From Planctomycetota bacterium (GTDB lineage Bacteria; Planctomycetota; UBA1135; UBA2386), in NCBI GenBank assembly GCA_016713175.1, contig JADJPQ010000015.1, forward strand, positions 1-64,000: 64,000 nt of DNA, read 5' to 3'. Made by a program: the position numbers and the translations under genes. The notes beneath the pieces were generated by a model that ran no database searches, had not been told where the DNA came from, and worked only from the letters and a program-made list of their open reading frames with translations. Shown one piece after another: positions 38,612-46,322 of the stretch. The stretch's first letter is position 1; the number at the start of each line of letters is the position of its first letter.

Positions 38612-39091
38612 TCAGAAGGAAGCCTCCAGGGCAAGCGCGATCTTCCTGGCAAGGTCGGATATCAGCTCGGCACGGGCGGAGGTCAGGTCTTCGGCGATTG
38701 GGTCCCGGAACTCGGTGCGGTCGACGATGTCGCGTTCCACGACGGCAACCCCGTCGCTTCGGCGGACCAGCCGGATGCGCACCAGGCCTTCCAACGAACC
38801 TTCCCGCTTGGGGTTCTGGCGGTCGCCGACGACCAAGGTCCGCTCGCGGGCGTCGCCGATCACCACTTCCAGCGTCGCGTCGGCGGTCCTGGCATCGGCC
38901 GGCAGCAGGTCGGTCGAGACCGGGAGCTCCCTGGCCAGTTCGGCGCCCAGTTCGGCTTCCAGGCGCTGGCGCCAGGTCTCATTGCCGACGACCTTCAGGT
39001 GCACGGTCTGGATGCCCTGCTGGTGCAGGCCGGTGCCGAACGTGTAGCCGCAGGCGGTCATGGGCAGCGCTGCTACCAGCCACAGGACCAT
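38612..39091 (-). CDS. LptE-like lipoprotein
   Basis: 159 aa. MVLWLVAALPMTACGYTF is a lipoprotein signal peptide ending in the lipobox MTAC, followed by GYTF, the classic start of LptE proteins, which plug the LptD barrel for LPS insertion. ETWRQRLEAELGAELAREL and the later LVRIRLVRRSDG strand fit. It begins 5 bases after the previous gene. No lptD in the window. Confidence 0.75.
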   Translation of the reverse strand: MVLWLVAALPMTACGYTFGTGLHQQGIQTVHLKVVGNETWRQRLEAELGAELARELPVSTDLLPADARTADATLEVVIGDARERTLVVGDRQNPKREGSLEGLVRIRLVRRSDGVAVVERDIVDRTEFRDPIAEDLTSARAELISDLARKIALALEASF

Positions 39092-39096
39092 CCTGT

Positions 39097-39983
39097 TCAA
39101 GGCTTGCTCCCGAGCTGTTGCAACCACGCCCGGGCCTCCTGGCCATGGGCGGTGTCGCGGAACTGCTCCTCGGCGGCGCGTTCGAGCGCCCGCTGCCGGC
39201 CGGCCGCATTGCCGATCCGGTCGTAGAACTTCGCGACGATCAGGTGGCGTTCGGCCAGCCAGCGCCGCAGGGTGTCCTGGGCGGCGGTGGCCTCGGCGAC
39301 GAAGCCGACGTTCTCGGGCTTGCTGTCCAGGAACACCTGCAACTCCCGGGTCGCCAGCTGCAACTGATCCAGGTCGTATTCGGGGCCGCGCACGCTCCGG
39401 ACGATGCTCATCGCGAAGCGGAAGCCGGCGAGCGCTGCCCAGCCGCTGTCCGGCCGGCGCTGGATCAGGTCGCGGAACCGTTCCTGCGCCAGCTTCCAGT
39501 TGCCATCCTCGAACGCCATCTCGCCCAGAATGCGCAGCGCGTCGTCGAGGCGCTGGGTGTCGGGGTAGCGGGTGATCAGGTGCTCGAGCACGGTCTGTCC
39601 GGCGCGGCGGTCGGACCAGAAGATCCAGAAACCGCCGTCGCTGACCGCGAGTTCGCTGCCGATCTCGTAGATCAGCGCTTCGGCCTGGGCGCGCAGTTCG
39701 CTGTGGGGGTGGTGGTCGGCGAAGTCGCGCAGCGTCTCGAACGCGTCCCAGCGGTCCTGTTCGCCGTAGCGGGCGCGGGCGAGGGTCAGTTCGTAGCGAT
39801 CCTGGATCCGGCGCGGGAAGGTCTGGATGTCGCGGTCCTCGAGCAGTTCGCGGGTGCCGGCGTGGTTGCCGGCGGCGAGCATGGCTTCGGCTTCGGCGAG
39901 GACCGGTTCGGCGTCTTCGGCGATCGGCGGGGGACGCCGCTGGCGCAGGCGGCGAGGAGGCAGAGTAACGGCAGGGGCCGCAT
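39097..39983 (-). CDS. BamD/TPR-like outer-membrane lipoprotein with apparent frameshift
   Basis: The main frame (about 39097-39930) encodes a TPR-rich protein ending RAWLQQLGSKP, with BamD/YbgF-like pairs (TVLEHLITRYPDTQRLDDAL, AQERFRDLIQRRPDSGW). It lacks a good start. A neighbouring frame supplies exactly what is missing: ATG 39983 and MRPLPLLCLLAACASGV, a lipoprotein signal with lipobox LAAC. The frames join if one base is added to the G5 run at 39929-39933 (C5 on the coding strand), giving ...ASGVPPPIAEDAEP. Either a sequencing error in the homopolymer or a real frameshift. The role would be outer-membrane protein assembly or a similar scaffold. Confidence 0.65.
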
Positions 39984-40082
39984 TCGGGGCAACGGTAGCC
40001 GGTGGCTCTGGCGGTGTCGATTGCGCGGCTGGTGCGAGCGGTCGGTGGGAGCGGTTGGTGGGGTGGTCGGTGGGGCGGTCGG

Positions 40083-40823
40083 TCAGCCCGTCGCGGGGGT
40101 GGAGTCGAGCAGCCCGTGTCGCCGCCAGCCGATCGTCAGCAGCCAGGTTCGGGCGGCGGTGATTGGGCGGACGATGGCTTCGAGGCCGCGAATGCGGATG
40201 GTCTGACGGAAGCCGTCGAACCACGGGGCGGAGGTGAACGTGTCGATCGGGGCGCTCGCGTCCACCATGCGGCCTTTGGCCGCATGGTGGCGCGCGTTCT
40301 GCAGTACGTAGCGCAAGGCGTTTCGCGTCTCGCGCGGCGACTTCAGGATGTGGTCGTGATACCGATCGGCGAACACCTTGCCCTTGCGACTCCACAGCTT
40401 GTTGAGTTTGCGCGCGATCCGGATCAGCAACCCCTGCAGGCCGCGGCTGAGGGTGAGGCGGTCCTTGGCTTCGACGATCAGGTGCAGGTGATCATTCAGC
40501 ACCGCGTAATGACACAGGCGGAACGCGCCGGCTGCCGCGGCGCTGCCGCGGCAGCCGGCGACGAACGCCGCGCGCAGCGCGGCGTATTCGTCGCGGCGAC
40601 GCAATCGCGGCAGTCCGGCACGCAGCTTCACGGTGACATGCACCGGGAACCGCGGGGCCAGCGCGGCGCGGGTCCGGTGGTCGACGCCGGCTTCCGCGCC
40701 GTTCGGCTTACGACCGGCCCCAGCGCGGCGACCGCCGTGCTGGGGCCGGAACGGCAGCAGCGGCGCCGCGGGTTGGCGACGACGGCGGCTGCCCGGCTTC
40801 AGCGAAGTGGTGGTGGCGCCCAT
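40083..40823 (-). CDS. REP-associated tyrosine (Y1/IS200-type) transposase-like protein
   Basis: 246 aa. Central Y1_Tnp domain: FPVHVTVKLRAGLPRL, the metal-binding HUH-like NDHLHLIVEA, and a catalytic Tyr in ADRYHDHIL, with NALRYVLQNARHH after it. Such single-copy domesticated transposases (RAYT) process palindromic repeats. Four strong hairpins lie inside the coding sequence, and a near-consensus promoter lies immediately upstream. The Arg/Ala-rich N-terminal 50 residues and C-terminal tail are not typical of IS200 itself. No flanking insertion-sequence ends were seen. Confidence 0.83.
   Translation of the reverse strand: MGATTTSLKPGSRRRRQPAAPLLPFRPQHGGRRAGAGRKPNGAEAGVDHRTRAALAPRFPVHVTVKLRAGLPRLRRRDEYAALRAAFVAGCRGSAAAAGAFRLCHYAVLNDHLHLIVEAKDRLTLSRGLQGLLIRIARKLNKLWSRKGKVFADRYHDHILKSPRETRNALRYVLQNARHHAAKGRMVDASAPIDTFTSAPWFDGFRQTIRIRGLEAIVRPITAARTWLLTIGWRRHGLLDSTPATG
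40262..40748 (-). repeat. Four strong inverted repeats inside the transposase gene
   Basis: (a) 40262-40290: CCACCATGCGGCC with a perfect 13-bp partner, loop TTT. (b) 40526-40560: CGCCGGCTGCCGCGGC with a perfect 16-bp partner, loop GCT. (c) 40559-40593: CGACGAA and CGCCGCG pair with partners, with a 2-base bulge. (d) 40715-40748: CGGCCCCAGC/GCTGGGGCCG, with an inner GCGG/CCGC. The frame stays open throughout. Confidence 0.85.
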
Positions 40824-40837
40824 TTTGAATGAGCACT

Positions 40838-40866
40838 ATTATAGTGGATGCCCGAGCAGACAGCAA
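40838..40866 (-). promoter_or_regulatory. Near-consensus sigma-70 promoter of the transposase gene
   Basis: Minus strand: -35 TTGCTG (40866-40861), 17-base spacer, perfect -10 TATAAT (40843-40838), 15 bases before the ATG at 40823. The -10 is inside a 13-base palindrome, CACTATTATAGTG (40834-40846). In this GC-rich window such an AT-rich consensus box stands out. The leader would be very short. Confidence 0.65.
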
Positions 40867-40884
40867 GAGCAAGTTGGCGCGGCG

Positions 40885-41060
40885 AGCGACCAGCTGGTGG
40901 TTGGTCAGGATCACGTAGGGCGGCACGCCTTCGTCGTGCGCGGTCTTGCGGCGCCAGAGCGCATGCGATCGAACAGCAGTCCATGGTTGGCATCGAGGTC
41001 CGCGCGCAACTCGCCGACCGGCGTGGCTGGGCCGATGGGCAGGGATCGCAAGACTTTGGC
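40885..41060 (-). pseudogene. Decayed 3' fragment of an HRDC-domain helicase-like gene
   Basis: Between recO and the transposase promoter, minus-strand frames give ALWRRKTAHDEGVPPYVILT (about 40902-40962), matching the HRDC-domain signature (LRxWRxxxAxExGVPPYVIF) of RecQ/UvrD-type helicases. Just upstream, a different frame reads VGELRADLDANHGLLFDRMR, which normally precedes it, so a frameshift separates them. There is no start or helicase core; recO occupies the upstream DNA. A gene remnant, perhaps truncated when the transposase arrived (inference). Confidence 0.5.
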
Positions 41061-41120
41061 CCGCATGGGGCTGTCTGGGCAGGGCGTGTAGCGGAGGTTG
41101 AGCCGCGAGCAGCCGCCGCT

Positions 41121-41870
41121 CTACCGGAGCTGCGCGAACAGCGCCCCGCGCAACCGCCCCCGCCGCTCCAGCGCCGCGGCCAGCCACCCGCCGCACAACG
41201 GCACCGCGCCACCGACGCCGCCGACCGCCAGTTCGGGCCACGTCTTGCCGGGTTGATCGCGCAGCGAACGCAGCAGCAAGAGGGTCGCCTCGCCAACCGT
41301 TCGCCGCGGCGCCGCCGCGTGTTCGCGACAGCACAACCCCGACGCCTCGCCGACAAACGCCAGTTCGCCAAGCCCCCGCTGACAGTCAGCACAATGATCC
41401 AGACCCGGCAACGCCCCCAGATGCAGCAGGAACCGCACCTCCAGCCCCAGCACCACGACCGCCAGCGCCGCCAGCGGACACAGTTCGATCAGGTTCAACC
41501 CGCCGACCAGCAGATCGAACACCTCCGGCTCCGCCCGCCCCGCCGGCATCGCGAAGTCACACAACTCCGCCAGATGACTCGCCGCCAGATACCGCGTCGC
41601 CTGCCGCAACCCGCGCCGTTCGCGCCGCAACTCGGCCCGCAACAACAGCCGCAACCCCTCGCGCTCCGGCGAGATCGTCGCCCGCACTTCATTGAGGAAA
41701 TCCAGCCGGCCCAGGAACGGCGAATCCGGCCGGTGCGCCCCCTTCGCCAACGTCAGCACCCGGCCATGTTCGCGCAGCAGCAGCGTGACGATCCGCGACG
41801 TCTCGCGAAAGTCCGAACGCTTCCAGACCACCGCGTCGGCAATCACCCGCCGCGGCCGCCCGGACACCAT
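41121..41870 (-). CDS. recO: DNA repair protein RecO
   Basis: 249 aa; loads RecA at gaps together with RecR/RecF. The N-terminal OB-fold (IADAVVWKRSDFRETSRIVT, VLTLAKGAHRPDSPF) and the zinc module CADCQRGLG ... GLCCREH of the C-terminal domain are present. ATG 41870 lies one base after the corC stop, so the two are co-translated; a longer in-frame start inside corC is rejected. Confidence 0.92.
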   Translation of the reverse strand: MVSGRPRRVIADAVVWKRSDFRETSRIVTLLLREHGRVLTLAKGAHRPDSPFLGRLDFLNEVRATISPEREGLRLLLRAELRRERRGLRQATRYLAASHLAELCDFAMPAGRAEPEVFDLLVGGLNLIELCPLAALAVVVLGLEVRFLLHLGALPGLDHCADCQRGLGELAFVGEASGLCCREHAAAPRRTVGEATLLLLRSLRDQPGKTWPELAVGGVGGAVPLCGGWLAAALERRGRLRGALFAQLR

Positions 41871-41871
41871 C

Positions 41872-43233
41872 TCAGCCCCGCGGCTCCGGCGCCGGCGCGT
41901 GCACCGCGGTGACCCGCAGCCGCGACAGCCGGCGATCGTCCGCCCGCAGCACCTTGAACTCGGCACCGTCGATCGCGAACGTTTCGCCGACGGCCGGGAT
42001 CTTGTTCAGGTGCGCGATCACCAGGCCCGCGATCGTTTCCCAATCGCCATCTTCGGGCAGTTCCGTGCCGAGCAGCGCATTGACCTCTTCGACCGGCGTG
42101 CGTGCCGGGATCTCGACGATGCGTCCCTGCTCGACCACCTGGATCGACTCTTCGGGTGCCGCCGCCGGTTCGGCCGCATCGTGTTCGTCGGCGATGTCGC
42201 CGACGATCTCTTCGAGCACATCTTCGACCGACACCAGGCCAGCCGTGCCGCCGTACTCGTCGAGCACGATCGCCAGGTGCAGCTTGCCGGCCTGGAAGCG
42301 CCGCAGCAGCTGCGCCCCGCGCATCGTCTCCGGCACGAACAACGGTGGATGAACCAACGTGCGGACCGAGGCCTCCAGCGCCGGTCCGGCAGGCAGGCGC
42401 AGCGCGTCCTTGACGTGGAACACCCCGACGATCTCATCGATCTTGTCGGCGAAGACCGGGTAGCGCGAGAACCCGTGCCTGGCGGCGATCGCCATCGCCT
42501 CACGCAGCGAGGCTGATGCCGGGATCGCGGCGATGTCCGTCCGCGGCGTCATGATCGCCGAGACCTGCACGTCCTTCAGGTTGACGATGTTGCCGATCCA
42601 GGTCTTCTCTTCCGCCGGAAGTTCGTCTTCGGTCACCGAGTCGGCGACCGCCGCCATCACTTCCTCGGCGACTTCGGCCGGGTTCGAGGTCGGCTCCTCG
42701 CGGATCCGCAGCAACCGGAGCGCGCCGCGCGTCGCCAGTTGGATCGGCCGGACCACCGGCCACCGCAGCAGCACCCCGGGCCAGCGCAGCAGTGGTTCGA
42801 GCCGGAGCACGGTCGCTTCGGCCGCGCGTTCGGCGACCGCAGCGGGCAGCACCCCGCACAGGAACAGCGCCAGGGCGCCAAACGCAGTCAGGGTCCAGGG
42901 CAACGAGTCGGGGTCGAAGCCGTATTGGAGGGCCAGCACCGTGCCGCAGAGACCGCCGACCAGGAACAGGCGGGCGGTGACCTGCAGTTCGCCCTCGCGG
43001 GCGGCGAGGTCGTCGACCCTGGTCTGATCGCCGTCGAGGCGGTTCAGCAGCTTGGTCGGCGAGTAGACCAGCATCGAGGATGCGGCGAAGGCGCCAAGGC
43101 ATGCCAGCGTGAACGCGGCGACCGCCAGCAGCAGCCAGAGGGGTGAAACCGACGCGGTCAACGACACGCGGTCGGTCAGTCCGCTCAGCGCGTCGGCGAC
43201 GCGCATCCAGTCGATTCCAGGCGCCAGGACCAT
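41872..43233 (-). CDS. CNNM/CorC-HlyC family membrane protein
   Basis: 453 aa. An N-terminal CNNM-like membrane domain with four hydrophobic stretches (about residues 30-150) is followed by a CBS pair (VSAIMTPRTDIAAI, FSRYPVFADKIDEIVGVFHV, LAIVLDEYGGTAGLVSVEDV) and a CorC/HlyC C-terminal domain (VNALLGTELPEDGDWETIAG). Implicated in Mg2+/Co2+ handling; often near ybeY. Here it is the first gene of a pair with recO. Confidence 0.88.
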   Translation of the reverse strand: MVLAPGIDWMRVADALSGLTDRVSLTASVSPLWLLLAVAAFTLACLGAFAASSMLVYSPTKLLNRLDGDQTRVDDLAAREGELQVTARLFLVGGLCGTVLALQYGFDPDSLPWTLTAFGALALFLCGVLPAAVAERAAEATVLRLEPLLRWPGVLLRWPVVRPIQLATRGALRLLRIREEPTSNPAEVAEEVMAAVADSVTEDELPAEEKTWIGNIVNLKDVQVSAIMTPRTDIAAIPASASLREAMAIAARHGFSRYPVFADKIDEIVGVFHVKDALRLPAGPALEASVRTLVHPPLFVPETMRGAQLLRRFQAGKLHLAIVLDEYGGTAGLVSVEDVLEEIVGDIADEHDAAEPAAAPEESIQVVEQGRIVEIPARTPVEEVNALLGTELPEDGDWETIAGLVIAHLNKIPAVGETFAIDGAEFKVLRADDRRLSRLRVTAVHAPAPEPRG

Positions 43234-43361
43234 CAGCGAGGCCAGGAGGAGAACGTGGGGTAGGCGCGCGAACCGGACAAGGGAGCGATCAGCATACGAC
43301 AGCGGGGCAGACGGTCCAGTCAGGCCGGGTGGGCGGCTTCAAGACGTTCGTCTGGAATGGT

Positions 43362-45158
43362 TTACACCGAGTCGACGTCGATCGAGAAGCGGTTCCGGCC
43401 CTGCGACTTGGAGGCGTAGAGCGCCTGGTCGGCCCGGTGCAGCACCGAAATGACCGTGTCGTCGGACCGCAATGCAGCGATGCCGATCGACACCGTGGTC
43501 GGCAGGTTCAGCTCCATCCCGCGCTGTTCGACCGCGGTGAACAAGCGGGCCGCCAGGATCGCCGCGTCCTCGGGTTCGGTCGTCGGCAGCACGACCAGGA
43601 ACTCCTCACCGCCGTAGCGGCAGATGGTGTCTTCCTTGCGCAGTGTCTTGCGCAGCACTTCCGCCGTGGCCCGCAACGCGGCGTCGCCCTGCACATGGCC
43701 GTGGGTGTCGTTCAGCCGCTTGAAGTTGTCGAGGTCGAGCATCAGGACCGTCAGCGGCGAGCCCAGCCGGGTTGCGCGCGCGATCTCCTGCTCGAGGACG
43801 CTGATGCCCATCCGCCGGTTGAACAATCGGGTCAGCGGATCGGTGACCGCGAACTTCAGGGCCCGTTGCCGCCGCCGCTTCAGCAGCAGGTTCTCGTTCA
43901 GCAGGGTTGCCGTCATGCCGAGCGTGATTGCCACCTCGGAGTCCTGCAACAGCTGGATCGGCCGGGTCGACAGCTGGCGGTCGAGCACCAGGAACGCCGG
44001 GGTCTGGAAGTCGCGGTTGATCGGCACCGCCAGCGCCTCGTCGGCGCCGATCAGGTGGAGCAGACCCCGGTCCTCCTGGGCGTCGAGGCGAACCGGCCGT
44101 TCGTCGCGCAGCGCGCGATCGAGGACCTGGGCTTCGGCGGCAGCCAGTTCGTGGGGTGCGGTCACGACCTTCCGTGACGACAGGTCGGCCTTGGCCCGGA
44201 TCACGAAGCGGTTCTGGTCCTTGATCCACTTCACATACCAGGCCCGGTCGTAGCTCATGTAGCGCAGTGCCGCGGCGGTCACAGCGGTCACGATGCCCCG
44301 GTACGACGCCGACTTGCTGCACGAGAGCAGGCTGAGCACGACCTGCGCCAGGTCGCCGTGCTGCCGACCGGAGAACAGGCTCAGGTCCTCGTCGGCGTGC
44401 GCGTGTTCGACGTCGAGGTCGGGCTCGGGCAGGGTCAGGTCGAGGCCGCAGTCGCGCAGCGTCGCCTCGACTTCGCGGCGCAGCCGCTGGGCGGCGAGGA
44501 ACTCGCTGCGGTCGGCCGAAGCGAGCAACAGTTCGCGGGCCGGATCGGCGGCGTCTTCGTGGCCGAAGTCGGCGATCTCCGCCATGAACTCGGCCGCGCA
44601 CAGCAGGCTGGCCGGGTCCTCGGCCTTCGGGCAGCCGTGCCGGGACTGGCGCAGGGCGCCGAGCCGATCGATCACCTCGGCAAGGCCGCGCGGCAGGTTC
44701 CACTGCCGGGCCCAGGTCGCCATCGGCGCATGCACCGGGACACCGCGCTGGCGCCGGCTCAGATTGTCGAGCCACAGCGGCACGTCGTGGAGCAGCCCGA
44801 GCAGCCAGGCTTCCTCGGGATCCAACAGTCCCGAACTCTGGGCCAGCATCCGGGCCGCATGGGCGGTGGCGACGGCGTGCAGCCACAACCGTCGGATCGC
44901 CGTCGTACCGGTGACATCGGAAGTGCTGACGTCGAGGATCCGGCGGCCGAGTGCGGGTCCAAGCGTCGTCACCAGCGTGCCGACGGTCCAATTCTGGCGT
45001 TCGACCCGGTACACCGGCGCGACGGCCGCGCGCAAGGCGCGCAGCACCGAAAGCGGATCGAGCGCCAGCAGTTGCGTCAGCGACGTGTCGCCGCCGTTGG
45101 CCTTGCGGGCCCGGACGATCCGCCGCCGCAGGTCGCGGATCGCCAGCACGGACGGCAT
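43362..45158 (-). CDS. HDOD-GAF-GGDEF diguanylate cyclase
   Basis: About 598 aa from ATG 45158 (a GTG at 45200 would add 14 residues). An HDOD-like N-terminus (LWLHAVATAHAARMLA, WLLGLLHDVPLWL) to about 230, a GAF-like sensor in the middle, then a GGDEF domain with LMLDLDNFKRLNDTHGH and the active RYGGEEFLV signature. The inhibitory I-site RKED sits five residues before GGEEF, so feedback control by c-di-GMP is expected. No membrane helix. Divergent from the sigma factor. Confidence 0.85.
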   Translation of the reverse strand: MPSVLAIRDLRRRIVRARKANGGDTSLTQLLALDPLSVLRALRAAVAPVYRVERQNWTVGTLVTTLGPALGRRILDVSTSDVTGTTAIRRLWLHAVATAHAARMLAQSSGLLDPEEAWLLGLLHDVPLWLDNLSRRQRGVPVHAPMATWARQWNLPRGLAEVIDRLGALRQSRHGCPKAEDPASLLCAAEFMAEIADFGHEDAADPARELLLASADRSEFLAAQRLRREVEATLRDCGLDLTLPEPDLDVEHAHADEDLSLFSGRQHGDLAQVVLSLLSCSKSASYRGIVTAVTAAALRYMSYDRAWYVKWIKDQNRFVIRAKADLSSRKVVTAPHELAAAEAQVLDRALRDERPVRLDAQEDRGLLHLIGADEALAVPINRDFQTPAFLVLDRQLSTRPIQLLQDSEVAITLGMTATLLNENLLLKRRRQRALKFAVTDPLTRLFNRRMGISVLEQEIARATRLGSPLTVLMLDLDNFKRLNDTHGHVQGDAALRATAEVLRKTLRKEDTICRYGGEEFLVVLPTTEPEDAAILAARLFTAVEQRGMELNLPTTVSIGIAALRSDDTVISVLHRADQALYASKSQGRNRFSIDVDSV

Positions 45159-45440
45159 GGCCGCCAGCGGGTGGGCAGTGGTTGTGGAAGCGGGTGGCAC
45201 CAGTTTGACGGAACCTGCGCGGTTCTTGCGTCCGTCCTAACTGTTCGGCTCCGCACGTTCCGTCGCTCAAGTCGGTGTGGAACTGCGGGGTGCGAACGTA
45301 GCCGGTGTACCGCCTCGCGGGACATCCATGCGACACTTCGATTCGTCTCAACGCGCGACGCTGTAGCGCTTTGTGGCGACGTTGCGGTTTCTGGCTGCGG
45401 TTTTCTGCCCGCTTGGCCCGCGCTTCGCTATTGGCGCGGC

Positions 45441-46256
45441 ATGACCTCCCCAATCGCGATCGAGCCGGTCCTCGACAACTGCCGTGAGACGGCAAGGTCC
45501 CGCGCAGAAGCGCTGCTCGCAGTCCACGGGACTACGGTCGACGCGATCCCGGGTGCCGCTGGTGCCACCGACGCGACGCGCCTGGCGGCGACCGCGACGG
45601 CGCTGATGGATCTGTTCCGGCGGACCGGTGACAGCGAGGTCTTCGAGGGACTGATCCGGCTGGTTGGCTCGACCATGTATGCGCGGGTTCGCTCGCGGAT
45701 GCGCTACCTCGGCGCCAACCTCGATCCGCAGGAGATCCTGCAGGACGCGATCATCAACATCTACCGGTATCCGGATCGGTTCGATGCGTGCCGGCCCGGG
45801 GCGTTTGCCGCGTGGTCCTCGACGATCGTCGACAACACGATCCGCCGGCAGATGCGGCGGACTCGCGGCGGTCCCGAGATCGCGCTCAGCCCGGTCGAGG
45901 TGCTGGCCCAGCACGCCGATGTCAACGCGCGCGAACCGGCCCTGCAGGCGCAGGACCACGAAGAGTGTGTGACCGCGCTGACGGCGTTCCGGCTGTTCCT
46001 GTCGTTCTATCTGGCGGCATTCAACTCGCTGAGCGAACGCGAACGCTTCGTGCTGCAGATGGTCGAAGTCCGGCAGATGCGCTACGCCGAGCTGGCGACG
46101 ATCCTGGCGATCCGGTCGGAGGCGCTGAAGATGGTCGTGTTCCGGGCCCGCAAGCGGATCTTCGATCGACTGGTGCAGATGTTTGGACCGGCGGCAGCGG
46201 CTGTTGTTACGCCCGCGGAACGGCGTTCGGCGGCGCATGAACTCGCGGTGGCCTGA
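45441..46256 (+). CDS. Sigma-70 family RNA polymerase sigma factor
   Basis: 271 aa from ATG 45441. Region 2: IRLVGSTMYARVRSRMRY, LDPQEILQDAIINIYRYPDR and AFAAWSSTIVDNTIRRQMRR. Region 4 helix-turn-helix: LSERERFVLQMVEVRQMRYA and ELATILAIRSEALKMVVFRA. The 65-residue N-terminal extension and the 20-residue tail are unlike the ECF factor at 22 kb, so it belongs to another ECF-like group. No anti-sigma gene is next to it. The 240-bp gap upstream holds no clear promoter. Confidence 0.8.
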   Translation: MTSPIAIEPVLDNCRETARSRAEALLAVHGTTVDAIPGAAGATDATRLAATATALMDLFRRTGDSEVFEGLIRLVGSTMYARVRSRMRYLGANLDPQEILQDAIINIYRYPDRFDACRPGAFAAWSSTIVDNTIRRQMRRTRGGPEIALSPVEVLAQHADVNAREPALQAQDHEECVTALTAFRLFLSFYLAAFNSLSERERFVLQMVEVRQMRYAELATILAIRSEALKMVVFRARKRIFDRLVQMFGPAAAAVVTPAERRSAAHELAVA

Positions 46257-46322
46257 TCGGCGCAAGCACGCGACGCGACTCCGGATTTGCGCAGACTCGC
46301 GCGAGCGGCCACCATCGCACCG

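Noticed and set aside
40083..40823. Complete IS200/IS605 insertion sequence
   Set aside because: No partner tnpB, no defined left/right ends or target-site pattern; the protein fits a single-copy REP-type enzyme better.
41871..41966. Longer RecO start inside corC
   Set aside because: The extra residues are Arg/Cys-rich and unlike RecO; ATG 41870 directly follows the corC stop and matches the family start.
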